Source of the DNA: Acanthosoma haemorrhoidale
Taxonomy: Eukaryota > Arthropoda > Insecta > Hemiptera > Acanthosomatidae
Direction: 5' to 3'
Length of the DNA stretch: 64,000 bases
NCBI GenBank assembly: GCA_930367205.1
Contig: OV884013.1
Location: forward strand, 121,869,827-121,933,826
The notes under the pieces were generated by a model. The model did not search any database. It worked only from the letters and a program-made list of their open reading frames with translations, and was not told the origin of the DNA. The position numbers were made by a program, and so were the translations under genes. Each line of letters begins with the position of its first letter. The first letter of the stretch is position 1. Of this stretch, positions 24,701 through 39,700 are shown in pieces.

Positions 24701-27700
24701 TCTAGTACGTGAGGTGAGACACCCAAGACCTACTGACTCCCAAAGATCTTGTCCTGCCGTATGTAGTACATCTGTGGCCTAGAATCTCTCGAAGCAGCTC
24801 TACAGCAGGAGAGCGGTCATATCCACGACCTTATTGTCGACAAGAAACCATTTTTTTTATATAAAGCCTTATTAATTTATTTATTAACCCCTTAGCATAC
24901 AGACGTCTGGGAGACGTCAGTCATTTCACGTGTGATTGCAGACTTAGACGTCTTCGAGACAGTAAGCACTTTCTTCGACGAACGCAGTATATTATTAAAT
25001 TCTTTAACTGATGCAGTCGTGCCTTCATCCTGTTTCGTTTAAGATGTTTCCCCCTCTCAACAGTACCGATAAACTAAATCGCATCGGCTAAACCAGTAAA
25101 CGACGCACGTTGAAAGCGGTAATGAGTACAGGACTGACCTCGCGCTACGAACGCCGCAGGCATCAACTGCTCTGCTCTACGAAGATTGGGTACAAATGCA
25201 ACACCTCTGCGTGTTTTCAAACCAGTTTTATGTGATGACTTTTTTGAAATGATGGTCAGAGAAACGAAATAGATATGCAGGACAAATGGCAATGGAACAG
25301 AATACAAAAATGAACAAGGGCTGGTATCCACTAACAAATGATGAAGTTATTTTGCATTATGTCGCAGATAAAAAAAATCTAAAATAGATATGTATTGGTC
25401 AAAGCAAAAAATCAAAGAAACACCCATATTTTTAAAAATTATGCCTTATAAACGTTTTTTGGCCAAATCGCACTATCTTCATTTTGTGAATAATGAGACG
25501 GCTTCTGAAGAAGAAAGATTACGAAAGGTTCGATTTGTAGCGGAGTACTTGAATACCACATTTCAACAGTTATATGGGTTGTTGAATTTTTCCCTGAAAC
25601 CCTACCATCTGTTAGTGCTCATTGCGCAGTAATAAATTTAAGAAAACATCTTGTCTTTCCGCAATGTCAAACATCCATATCTATTATTACAATGAACAAT
25701 ATAATATAAAGTACAGATACTAGCAGGTCCTAATGAGAAATTGTTAATCAGTTAAAATGCCCAATAGTAAAATAGTTAACATAATCGATTAATAAATAGT
25801 AAAAATTATGATAGCTAAATAAACACCATCAAATTAATAAAACCTATACATATATATGTATATAAATTAAAACTTCATTTTTTTTAATCAACAATTAAAA
25901 TGTATATCAATCTAATGGGCTTACCTTAAATATTCAATTTAATAAAATAAATTAAGAAAAATAAATGCAATTATCAGAAAAGTGTTGCCAATTCCATGGA
26001 GCTATCAACTGGACTTGTCCAGGATCTCCTGGAACATGGATGGTCGTATCGTATTAATAATCACTGCATTATTCTTTTCGGAAGTGATGGAGTATATTGA
26101 TACTTAATTGTTTGTTGGTTTTAATAATGTCTTTCTCAAAGTATTTAATTAAAAAGTGATTTGCCAAATACAACTTTGAGAAGAGAATTTTTACACTTAA
26201 CTGATATCATGGTAATTGAAATTGTTGTAAAGACAAGCAAACTTCAAGCAGTTAATTTCAAGAATCACCAGTTTCCAAATTGTTGGGGGTTTCGTGTTTA
26301 TCCGTATGTTTGTTCTCTGGTCATTGTAATTCCCCTTAATGACGTGTAAAAACACAATTTTACATGAAAATTACACTTGATCCCCTGACAATATGAAATA
26401 TTTTTCCAACTCCAAAAGAACAGTAATAAGTATAACTAATTAAACACTTCACTGTAAAAAAAAAATATATTTATTGTCATACTCATTAATCTTGACGTTC
26501 TCATTATTTTTTGCGTGATATTAATGCACTACAATGTTAACAGTATCATCAATTCATAATACATATTATATGACTAATCATCAATTAACCAATCACTTAT
26601 AAAAATAAATATATTCTCCTATAACATTGACTAGATAATCAAATCAAATGGAAATACATTACTTTCTAATTAATATTATACGATATATACTGGGAGTATA
26701 ATTAATAATTAGAAAAAATCATTTAATTAGAATCAACTTTCTTGAATAATATTTCTCTTATAGAACAAGAAGACAGTTTGGAACGTGGGAAAGGATTCAA
26801 TGTTGTAGGATGTGATTTATGACAATATTAACACTTTCTGTAAACAGGGTTCTATATTATTAATTAATTACGGAAACTCTACTGGGTTAGCCATATTAGC
26901 GTAAACAAATATATATGAAAAACTGCACGATTTTTTTAATTTTTTGTTTTTTTTAAAGATTAGTGCTTTTTGCCTAAAATACTTTCTAAACTAAAAACTA
27001 TGAAATAGTATAAATTCAAAGATTGGGTCCAACTTACCTTAACCAATTGTTAAACAGTGTGATCCCTTTTTTGGTAATATACGTCTGAAATTTGAGATAG
27101 ATTTTGTAAGCTTTATTCTCGTTGCTATATGTATAAACAGACAGACAGACGAAAGAAATGTGGATTTCCGTCCAACTGTTTCAAGGCAAATTCTCACCAA
27201 CCGGCTCGACAATGAATTATTAAACCAAGAAATCTTAATTTCCTCCGATTCTTTATAATCTTTTCATACTTTTCCTATCCCCTCGTTATTACAAATTATG
27301 GAAATCAGTATATATTCTACATAAACGAATCTACTTACAATAGGTCATATGACCTGTAGCTTGGCTACATTTTAGAAAATTTTTAATAATTTTAGCATTT
27401 GTGATTGTTACAAAAGTATAATGTGCATTATAAATTTATTGACTAAACATGTTTAAAAGTGATGGGGCTCAACTTATGCATCATAAAACTTAGAACTAAC
27501 TTACATCCAAATAGGAAAATCTTAACCTAATTTTCCCTGACAGTCTGTTGCCATCGATGCAGGAAGGGTGGTGGGGCCATAGTGTTAAACACTGGATTTG
27601 TGAGGTGCTGCAACGAGTCAAAAAACTTTATGTGTCTCCGGCGGAAGAACTCATCCACCGTCGGCACATCAAGCAATAAATCCCCTTTATTTTTCCCTTA

Positions 27701-30700
27701 TCTATAATCTTAAAAATTTGAGAGCTAAGAAAATAAAAATTACTTTTCTTTATCTCCATTTCTTTACTCACATTCGTAGTAAACTAAAAACAGTACGACA
27801 GAGGTCTTATCGGCTTCCACACTTGCTAACGTCACCCAACAAGAAGCCAGTCGGCGTTCTTTAACCTCTCGAGAGAGGTATGTTGGACCACTTTTCGCAT
27901 GATCCCATTCTGGAAACGTTGGAGACATTCGGCTGTATTGTTAGTTAAGTGGGTAAATAGCGGGGGGACACATTTATATATCACCAGTTTGAGACGAAGC
28001 GACAAGTTGGGTGACGTTAGCAAGTGTGGAAGCCGATAAGACCTCTGTCGTACTGTTTTTAGTTTACTACGAATGTGAGTAGAGAAATGGAGATAAAGAA
28101 AAGTAAATTTTTTTTCTTAGCTCTCAAATTTTTAAGATTATAGATAATCGGAAAATAAAGGGAATTTATTTGGGGTGAGCGGATCCTTAAGAGAAAAGTT
28201 TTTGTTTTTTTTCCCTCCTAAGCTCTCTAGCTAGAAATTCAGGATGAGGGAAAAATATAGAATATTTAGGTTAATCGGACCCTTGTACTAGGAGTACCTG
28301 CTTGAAGGCGGTGCGAGAGGATTAAGGAGTGTGGGAAGCCTCGGTTGAGGTTGGTTGTAGAGAAAAGTAACTAAATACTGTAGCTATTTATCACAGTCCA
28401 GTTGAAGCACTCAACGAGATGAGACACTTTCTAAGCCGACCGTCGGAGAAACTTCACAGATGACGGATTAGATTGACCAGAGAGAAGTGCCCAGGCGTCA
28501 CAGCCGACTGGCTACCCTGGCCCTGGCAAGGGGTCGCTCTGTTTGAGTTGGTTACAGCTCAATTTGCTTAGCTACGATAACAAAAAATCTACTACAAACA
28601 TGTCTTTATTATAATTATATTAATAACAAATCTTTATTAAAAAAAAAAAAAAACAATATATGAATAATCCATATACATCAAAGATATACATACAAAGGTG
28701 GCTTACCGCCAATAAACTGTTCACTATTGACAAGCGGTTTCGATGAAGGGAAAACTAACAAAAATCCAACATAATAACAAATAATGATAAAATAAAGAAT
28801 AACACATTAAATAAGTAATATAGTCGTTGATATGTTGAAAATAAAATATTTCCTGTTTCTCTAATTAGTGGAGTTATGGTATTACGGCAATACATTCACT
28901 TTTCTTTTCTTTTTTTTCTCTCTGAGTGTATGATGTGATTTATGACAATATTAACCCTTTCTGAAAACAGGATTCCATATTATGAATTAATTACGTAAAC
29001 TCTACTAGGTTAACCATATTAGCCTTTAAAAAAATATATGAAAAACTTTTTTGTTAATTTTTTTTTTTTGACAGTAGAGCTTTTTTCCTAAAATACCTTC
29101 TAAACTACAAACTAAAAAGTACTATAAATACGGAAAATGGGTCCAACTTGACCTTATTTTTTCCCTTACTTCCATTAAACGCACCTTAACCAATTGTCAA
29201 ACAGTGTAATACCTTTTTTTCGTTTTTTAACAATTTCACTTTTTTCTTTTCTTTTTTACTGGTGAAGCTCGATGGCAGACAACATTAATATCGGACGAAT
29301 TAGAAATAGAATATGTCCTTACAAAATTGTATGAGTTCTTGCTGGTAATTCGCTCGTTTCGAATTTGTATGATAATGTTTTGCTCTATAATTATGAAACT
29401 AAAAGCAAAAACCGAACGATAAATATTGCGTCGAGTACAAAAATGTTCTTTCTTGCACAGTGAGCTTTAGCCAGTGTAACTTTGGATGGCAAAATTGCTT
29501 CAGACGCTATCTCTAAAGTTACTATTGGCAGCAGTCATCGCGAATGACAAGAACTTTGTCAAAATAAAGTTTCAAGCTGGTTAAAAAGTGAATATATTCT
29601 AATAAAAAAAAACCAACGCTAATGACATAGTAACAATTTTATAAACTTTTAAAATTTCTTGTTAATGACAAAATAACAATTGATTTCAAAGAAAAATGTA
29701 TAAAAACAAATAAGGCATTAACTGAGATATATTGTGACAATGAGAGAGTGATATTTTATTAAATATTTAATGCTTTTAGTGTAATTACATTTTATTATTA
29801 TTGTGCAGTTATTCTGTGTAATGTGGTTGGTTACTGATGTTTTCCCCAGTCTGATGATATCTGCCGAAAGCGCTAACGACAGAAATAAATCTTGGAGACA
29901 AATTTTTTTTTTTAAAAAAATGGACATTATATCTCTTTAAAAAAAAGTACAACAGTGACTGATACCATTGAGTGGAATAAATGTCGATCGTTATATAAAT
30001 AATAATAAAATATAATATTTTGTATTAAAATAATAATGATTATTTTTATCACGTGTGACGATGTAGATGACAAGAACAAACCTACCTGGCACTATAACAT
30101 ATTCGACATTTGTCTAGGATGATTTCTGGTACACTTACTTAGACCCGGAAAAAACCTCACGACTTTCAGATAGGAATATCTTAAACAAAAATTGATTGTG
30201 ATTCGTCAAACAATCAATGGTTTCCTTATAGTCGAGAAAATGAATTTAATTACTTTAATTTATCAGCCAGAACTTATGTCTCAACAGATGTCATTTTCAG
30301 TCAAAATAAATTTTAAAAAATTTTCAGTTAAAAATTTAGTTCTTATTTTTGATTTATTTAATTCTTAAAATTGATAAATAATAAAAATGAACTTTTTTGT
30401 TTGATTTAAGTTTTAGTTTACTTTTATTAAACATAAACTAAGTTGCATTTTTTGATTTGGTAACATTAAAGGGTGACTTCACCTTCGTGGTTGCGACAGT
30501 TAAATAATCTTGTTCGAGGAGAGTATTTTTAAAAACTTTATTATGAATAACAATCAAAACACTGGTATATATACAAATATGAATGAATTACAGCACTAGA
30601 ACATTCCTTGCCTAAGGCTAAAAGACAAGTGTGGGGTTTTGGATGTGGGTTGCTGGAGGCAGGTAGTTTGTAAAATAGTGGCGGGTTGTAAAATAACAAA

Positions 30701-33700
30701 GGAAGGGTAGACCATATGTCTCAACTGAAGCACACATTTCAGCTAAAAACGAATATTACATAACTGACGCTACTAGTGACAGTTGCGAATCAATAAAGTT
30801 CAATAATAATGATGATAATTTTCATCACGAGTATTTGATTTTGAAACTTGTAGTGTTCTTTTTTATTGTTAGCTTTAATCTCGGTTTAGTTTCTTTTATT
30901 CAGTAGTTTATTAAATTTAGTTATTCCCAACCGTAGTTATATTAGTTTAACATCCCGAGTAAACATTGGTGGATTGTACTCGTGTACCTAAGCTAGGTTT
31001 TTTTTTTTTTTTATTCCAAATCCTCTTTATTGATAATTTTTACAATGAACAAATAATTTTTGATTTACATTTTTCTCCTCGTGTTGCATACGCAGATGCA
31101 TTCGAAGGAGGGCATAAATATAATACAATGCAGATTGATGTTAGAAAGTCAAACACATACACAACACTAGGTGATAAGGCTCACCTTCAGCTTACAACCG
31201 GGAAAAAACTAAAAACTAAACCTAAACCTAGAACCTAAGACTAAAAAGCGTTCCTGCCATCGACAGGGGCACGGAGTGGGGGTTATCGTGTTAAACACCG
31301 GCTTTGTCAAGTACTGTAGGGAGTCGAAAAATTTGATTTGTCTACGTTGGATGAATTCATCCACCGTAGGCAGCTCAAAGTCCGAGGACTTCTCTGTTTC
31401 TCCGCTGCTCGAATGAAGTGTTTAGGAATTGTTTCTAAGCTAGGTGGGTTACATGTCCTTTATATACATCCTCAGGTCATAGCTCGTGTTCTGTAAAACA
31501 CTATCTATAAACACCACCTGACAAGTGGGACTGGGGTGTCTCTCTGGCATCGTTGAGCTCCACAGAAGTTTTTAAATTTTTACAATCAATCTGTGGGTTT
31601 TACATCGAAGTAAATCTCAAATAAAATAAAATAAAAAAGAAGCTCCTGACCGCCAATATTCCACGGAGCAAGATGTCCCGGAGGCTGAGGGTCGCATTCG
31701 ATCTGGATGCTGGATCTGGAGGACAAGCGGTTAGGTGTGATCGGGTCTGAAGATTAGAGCCGAAGACCAGCGATTAGCTCCAATTTCAGCAGAGTGAAAG
31801 GAGGACAGCCTTCCGCGACAGCTCACAGCAGGTACCTTCTTACCTGAGGACTCGCACCTGGCTGTCACCCTGCTTACGAGAGCATCGGCCCGCGTCTCCT
31901 ACCGTGGTCATATCTGCTAGATGCTGTCCGCTCACGGTGATATAATGTGTATCCAGGCTGTATCTAGATAATGACCGGCCGAGATACCCGGCAATAAATA
32001 TCTCGCCATCTGACAGATGAAAGTATCCGTTCGCTGAAGCGGCCTGTTCAAAGTATCCAATCAAGTCAGATCCGCTTGACTGTCTGCTACAGTAATTTGT
32101 AAATGTATTTTTTTTTTACAGATTTATTATGATAAAATTACAATCTGCCTTATTGGGCAATAAGTAATTGTGATCAATGCACTTATTCATACCATATTTA
32201 CAGTTCTTCATTCACTCGCTCATTCAAAGAGGAAGCGGAGTCTTGGGAAGTCCCCCATACTCCTCCGTCAGCCGCGTCAACGGATACTGACCAAGAGCCA
32301 CTGCCGTTTTAGTCTCCGAGGAAGATTATAGGGATGAGTGGTGCAGTCCAATGACTGTGCTACGGGATTAGGGTGGTTGGATAGGTTACTATGGAATTTT
32401 ATGAACTTGGAAAGGATGAGTTCAAGAATGTAAGGTATATTAAGATCGTTATGAAGGGTTTGGTTGCTGACGTAATAAGGGGCATTTACTATTGTTCTCA
32501 GGACTTTTGATTGAAAGGATTGGATACGCTTGATGTTCGACTTTTTTGCTGTCCCCCATAGCTCTATACCGTATGTCCAGATTGGCTTAGGCATAACTTT
32601 GTAGATTAGTAATTTATTTTCTATTGACAGATGGATGTCCTTTGAAGTAGTCTGTACAGTTGTCTAAAGCGTCTGTTGTAAATATTAAATATTTCAAAGA
32701 GTAGGAACAGAGCACCCTTGATGAACGGAGGAATACTGTCATTAATGGAACTACCGCATAAAAGTAATGAACAGTAGAAGTGGTGTTATTTCCATTCACT
32801 TCTTTACAATCGGAATCCATGGTGTCAGAGGCAACTATTAAAACTATATGTTCATAAATTTCTTTGAGTTTCATTGTTCATTTTTGTTGGAGGGAATAAC
32901 AGATTATTTCAGAGATATTCGGTGTAGGAAGTTAGGATTGCGTTATTATGTATTTTGGTTATTGTTGCTCTGTTCATTATTGTAATTTATGATATCCCTC
33001 GTATTTTTTAATAAAAATTTTACTGTCATAGTTCACTACAAGTTGTACGAGTTATTTGTCAAGCATAAATATTTAAAATAATATAGTCTAAAAAGTAAGA
33101 TTAAAGTTTTGATTGCTAGTTGTGAATATTATCAACCCCAGACATACTTCCTTCTGATACTGATGGCTATGTAATAGTCAGCCGGCAATATGAAGCCCGT
33201 GGGAGCGTGGTACCTTTACGACAGTAGAGCCTAGGCCCATCTCTTTGCGATTAGCTCGTTACTGTCTCGACTGTAAAACTTTTGAAATTTAAAGGCATAG
33301 GTGCTAATTGTTCACAGAAATTTGCCAAATATTGAGTGATGTTGAGGGGGAAATGAAAAAAAACTGGTGAAATTTCTGAAAACTGATTGGTCTGTTGGAA
33401 ATGTATAAACCAATATATTGTTGTGATATTAGATATTGTGGAGTTTTTATATAATATTTAATCCAACTTATCAAGAAGGCAAAATAAAAACAAGTGAGAG
33501 TGTATGAAAAAAACAAAAGATAGTATACTGGTTGTTGTGATGGTAGAAACACAGACAGAATTACTCACTAGTTTTAGCCAGTTATAATTAGTATAGTTGT
33601 GGTTGTGATAATGAAAACACACAGAGAATTATACTCATCTAGTTTTGGAATCAACCCGTAATACATGTTATTAGCTTGAGATTGTGAGTAAGAAAAACTT

Positions 33701-36700
33701 ACAAACTTTGTTGGTTAGTGGTTATTGACTTAAAGCAGAACGGAAGAGGAATAGCACGAAGAGAAGAAGTATTAATTTTGTTTAAAGAATGAAGACAATT
33801 AAAGAAGAAAAGGAATCGAATTTATAGACAAGTATTTATATAATTAATATAAGTTTATTTTTTTATGTTTGTAAAATTAAATTCATCCTTTTGCCAGAAT
33901 TATTTTTGTTAATAGAACCTAGTAAATGATAAATAAAATAAATTTAAAGTTAACAATAAAACTAATATATTTGAAGAACGTAATAATATATTGTGTATTA
34001 TACTACAAGAGTTTTCTGATTAATTATTATAAAAAGAAAAAAAATGAAAGACAGGGACTGGATGGAAAATCAAAGAAGAAAGTTCGAATAGGAGAGAAAT
34101 CAAAGAAAAAAAAATGAAGAATACTGTTTTGAGGTACCCATAACTCCCATGAGTACAGATACCTAATTAATAAATAAAGCTACAAAGTATTAATAAATAA
34201 ACGGTATATACCAAACCAACACGGAAGTGGAAAGGCGTTGTGAAATGGCTACCAGTGTATTTGGACAATATTCAATTGTACATGTGTATTATTAACAAAA
34301 CTTTTAACTTATAATATAGATATAATACTAAACTTTTAAGTATGAAAACAAAATATATTAATACAAAATAATGATAATTATTAGAAAGGTTAACCTAATA
34401 TCACGCCATAACTACACTATCATTCGCGGGGGTATTACTTAAGACAACTGGGCCCCATCCTCTATAACCTATACACCGCTGATGTCCCCTCTACTCCCAA
34501 TACCTTCTTGGCCACATTTGCAGATGACACTGCAGTCTTGTCATCTAGCCCAGACCCCGACATAGCATCCCATAACCTTCAAAAACACCTTGACGAGATC
34601 GAGTATTGGTGCAGCCAATGGAGGATCAAAGTTAATGAAGCAAAATGTTCCCACATTACCTTCACTCTTTGTCGCAAGTCTTGTCCACTAGTTTATTTTA
34701 ATTCTATTCCTCTCCTTGTATCCGAGACAGTACGGTACTTAGGCTTCCATCTCGACAAACGACTGACATGGAACCCACATACGAGACTAAAAAGACAAGA
34801 ACTAAACAGACGCTTTGGACAACTGTACAGACTACTTCAAAGTACATCCCAACTCTCAATAGAAAATAAACTACTAATCTGCAAAGTTATACTTAAACCA
34901 ATCTGTACATACGGAATAGAGCTATGGGGGACAGCAAAAAAGTCGAACATCAAGCGTATCCAATCCTTTCAATCAAAAGTCCTGAGAACAATAGTAAATG
35001 CCCCTTATTATGTCAGCAACAAAACCCTTCATAACGACCTTAATATACCCTACATTCTAGAACTCATCCCTTCCAAGTTTATGAAATAGTAGCCTTTCCA
35101 ACCACCCTAATCCTGTAGCACAGTCATTGCACTGCGTCACTCATCCCTATAATCCTCCTCGGAGACTGAAACGGCAGTGGCCTCGTGACCTGCTATAATC
35201 AAGTGACAGTGGGAGTCCTGGCAATGGTCAGTTTCTCCAACCATATCCTGAATGAATGAGCGAGTGAATGATGAAATGTAAATATGGTATGAATGATAGT
35301 ATATCTTAATTACTTATTGCCTAGCAAGGTAGATTGTAATTTTAGCACAATAAAGGATTGTAAAATGAATATAACTTAAGACAACGTGTCAACTAAAAAA
35401 ATGTTAAAGATGTATAATTGTAACTAACAAAAAGATTTTATAATTCTATAATGTACTAACATATAATATAGTATTAGTAAAAATTGAAATATTTTAGTCG
35501 TAAGCGGAATTTTGTTTTTTACAAAGATTACTAGACTTATAGTTTGGGCTTATAGGAGTTAAAAAACATATAGTATGTTGGCAGCTCTGTTATTTTATAT
35601 ATGATTGAGGGCGATTAGCAATAGAGAAATTTGTAAAACAAAGGTATATTATATATTTTAAAATAGTCTACTTTCTAATGTCATCCCGTCGTGATCTGAA
35701 GCGAGGACCGGAAACGACCTTCCTTCACCGGAAAGAGATGAAATTAGTGAAGCTGGATCGTTCCGGTTATGATATAACTTTACGGCATCCCTTTATTTCA
35801 ACAATATTCTCTTTTCACTTTCTCATCTCTATTTTTTTATACACCGACAAAGTATTGTCTTTATACGCGCCAGATTGAGCTATAGAAAACACCGGGTGAA
35901 ATTTTATATATATATATATGTAATGAAAGTGTCCTCTCTTTAATTTGAATTTGCCGTGCTGCTTCCATTGGCTGACACCAGATGGAGCAGCAGTTATGAG
36001 ATAGAGAAGGTTATGTGAGGTAACAGAACATGTAAATAGTGTGAATAGAGAATGGATAGTTATTAACTGTAATTGTCGTTTCTTTGTTTACAGAGAAACT
36101 GATTTCAGTTTAATCACCCCACCTTCAATAATTGTCTTACAAAACGACAATAGGAGTTACAATGGCGAAAAGACTGCAATTCACCATTAACTTTGTGGGA
36201 TCACCGAAGGATAAGAAGACAAATGTTCTCTCAATTACCACAATTAAGACAGAGGAAAACGAAGAATTAAAAATTGGTCCCTTTGAAATAACAGAAAAGA
36301 TATCAAATTCAATATATAAAATAAAAACCGGAAGAGGAAAGCAAGAAACTGGATTCTTTCACATAACAAAACTACATCCGATATTACCAGGCTGAAAATT
36401 ATCAAAGAATTTTCACCTCAGAGAGGGGAGATGTAATGAAAGTGTCCTCTCTTTAATTTGAATTTGCCGTGCTGCTTCCACTGGCTGACACCAGATGGAG
36501 CAGCAGTTATGAGATAGAGAAGGTTATGTGAGGTAACAGAACATGTAAATAGTGTGAATAGAGAATGGATAGTTATTAACTGTAATTGTCGTTTCTTTGT
36601 TTACAGAGAAACTGATTTCAGTTTATTCACCCCACCTTCAATAATTGTCTTACATATATATATAATGAAACTCCTAAGGAATGCGTGCCTCCACGTGGTA

Positions 36701-39700
36701 CTGCTGGATAACTCCACTCCCGATAAAAGGCTTGGGATAGAGGAACTAAAACGAAACCCTCTAATGCTAACTACCCTGGTTGTACTTCGTCGGGGTAACC
36801 CGGTAAACCGTTTCTCAACGGTGGAAGCTGTTTGATAGAAGAAAAAAAAATTAAGGGAATAAAGTAAATGCTGTCCTCAATAATTAAAAGGAAAAAAAAT
36901 TGAACTATGAACTATTACACAATTAAGGGTTTGGTTGTACCATTTTTTTTTTTTTTTTTTTTTTTTTTAATACAGTGACATCTTGTTACTTCGATTAAGG
37001 ACGATAAAGTAACGTTCAACCATCTGGGTCACTTGAAATACCCGCCAATATTAATTATAAACACCACTAGTTAAAATATTGACAAACAAAACAACAAATA
37101 ATATTGGACCTGTCCACTAAAGCGAAAATAAGACACAACAACACAGTCGTTAAACCGGTAATATTATATGGGACGGAAACCTCATGCCTCCCCAGTCTAG
37201 AGAACCTACTGAGAATAGAACGAAGAATCCTAAGAAGGATCTACGGCCCCAAAAAGACAAAAGGATACAGGCTGAGATCCAACCAGGAAATCTACAAAGA
37301 CACAAAAGACCTTGAAACGGACATAAGGATCAGGAGACTGAAATTCCACGGACATATGGTGAGAATGGCCCCGGAAAGACTAAACAAGGAAATATTCCAG
37401 AAAATCCGAGGATACAAAAGCTCAAGGGATACACCAAGCAGACGAAGGAATAAACTGAAAGAGTAGGAATAACGGACCAGGATTGTCAGGACGGAGAAAG
37501 ATATAGGAAAAGACTGAGGGAAGTCAAGGTTCTTGTGGGAAAGAAAAAATCGAAAAAGGGAGTCGCGTGGACAGAAGAAAGAAAACAAAAGCACGCAGAG
37601 ATAGGGAAAATGGAAGGAAAGGAAAAACAAAAACAAGAAAAGAACCGAAAGTAATGACATTCGCGTGGTTTTTAAGGCCTTTCCGTGACAACAAAAAAAT
37701 TGGTTAAACGAATTCAAATACTTATCGGATAGATCCTATTAAATGCACGAGCTTAATTGTAGTTTTTCGAAAATGAATTCTTGAGATTTTTCAGGTTTGA
37801 AATAAGTCTGTACACGGCTACACCCTTAGTTCCTTATTATTGAGATTACCTTTAAATTTATTTCTCCCTCGTCATCTTTATTGTGTTGTGGGAAAAAAGT
37901 CTTTGAACATACAAATATACAGGCGAAAGACTCTTCCTTCAGATTCGTCAATAAATCCATCTCTATACAACTCCAACGAATTAAATATCCAACTGAACTG
38001 ATAAAAGGTTAAGAGATACTCTACAATTTAATGGTAGACATGAATTGTATTGAACATTCTCGAAAAGTCCTTCAAAGTCGAAAAAGCTGAGAGGAAATGA
38101 GTGTAACAAATATATTCTAGTTGAGGCCTGGCGTCGAAACTATTATTAAATTGAAATAACTGAAACGAGTAGCTCACAGGAAGAAAGTGACTGGTAACGT
38201 TATTGGGGCACGTGAGCTCGTAACGTTCCTTACCTGCATGGGAACTTCCTATCTCACTGGACCGGAAGCCACCCCCATAGCCAGTGTTAATTAGAGCTTC
38301 TGGTGTCCACGAACCAGGGGCGGTGGAAAAATGTATAGTTCTCCTGTTTGTTCATTGGCTGATAAATCTATTATCAACAATCATCTTTACGATCCCCATA
38401 GCGATGTGACTCTTAAAATCATCGTTATGTCATCGAGCTAAGTTGTTACTGAAGATTATGCTAAAGATCTTAAAGTACATGAAAATTGCATCTGTTTATA
38501 TGTAATGCAGAATACACATATTAAATGATGGTAAAAAAAGGTTAGCTTTTTTTTTTTTTTTTGGCATGTCATTCATTTTAGTTTGAAAACATCAATTTTT
38601 AGAATTAATTTAGCTTGATAACGTGTTTTGAGGTCTATATGATGTTAAGCACAGCAACTATATATCTTACGGGTCCGAATGAGCACAATAGCCACCTCTG
38701 AGGCCGACTGGGAGCACACGCGGCACCCCAGTCCCACCTGTCTGGTAGGCAGTACATATATTATTATTCTAATGATCGGAGGATGTGGATAAAAACCATG
38801 CTACTTACTAATATTTCACACATGAGCACAGTTCACTGATGTTTACATAATGTTCATGGAAACAGCATAGTTACTATTTTTGGATGAGATTACTTAATTT
38901 AATTTTTTTTAAACCGCCTTGTTAAGAACATCCAAAAAATTATAACTAGCATAAACATTGACATACAATCGGATTAAATAAATCACTTCTACTGTTCAAT
39001 CCTCAAAAATTTTATATAATTAAAATTATTTTTGCGTTGATTAGTGTGTCCCTAAAAATCATAACATTAGAATTGAAAACAGAAGTGACTCCAGAAATGT
39101 CAGCAGTTAGCAAAAATGGAAACCGTCAAAATATAATCAGCATGTCGTTTGAATTATTTTCATGGCCACTTTTGTAGAGGGTACAGACAGAAGAAAGACG
39201 TTTCCCCCTAACCGGAAGTTGAACATCTCCCTTTGATATCATCAATTTCCTGTAAATAATCTTTCGAGTTAAAACGTAACCTTACTCTGGCTAAATCAAT
39301 CAATAATGCATGATGTTTATTTGAGCACCCCCCCCCCCACGATATAATTTTAAAAAAGGTTGTTTGATTTATTTTTAAAAAATTGAACTCCTCTTGATAT
39401 CCAGCAGACACGAAATACTAACGAAGTAATGATTAAGGCTTGTTTTCAATTAAATGGTTGAAAATAAATGATTTTCCTCAATAACTATTTGCTACTGAAG
39501 AGTAAGGATATGTATGGCGGAAAATTATTCTTTTCAACATCTACGCCATTTTCCGCGATACTTTCTCGGGAGAAAGGGAAAGCTCCCGTTTTCGAAATAT
39601 GGAGCAAACTCATCCAGTTTTTGTTGAGGAAGTATTTTCATTATTTCTGAGAAGAAACTAAATGTTTATAAAGTAGACACACAGTTGTAAATCAAATTGA

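Larger units (their letters stand above)
35919..36654 (+). mobile_element. LTR retrotransposon with 223-bp LTRs, internally deleted
   Basis: The LTRs (35919-36141, 36432-36654) begin TGTAATGAAAG and end TGTCTTACA. They differ at only two positions that I can see. A polypurine tract, agagaggggag, lies directly before the 3' LTR. The 290-bp interior retains only a piece with integrase C-terminal character. The element is inserted in a TA microsatellite, so the target duplication cannot be read. Too short to be autonomous. Confidence 0.92.

Noticed and set aside
30966..31238. 90-codon frame on the + strand
   Set aside because: It covers the antisense of a LINE 3' end, including the T run that is its poly-A tail.
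36554..36835. 93-codon frame starting in the 3' LTR
   Set aside because: It crosses the LTR end into a microsatellite and flanking DNA; an equivalent start exists in the 5' LTR.
37292..37717. 141-codon minus-strand frame
   Set aside because: It is the antisense shadow of the RTE-like LINE remnant on the + strand.
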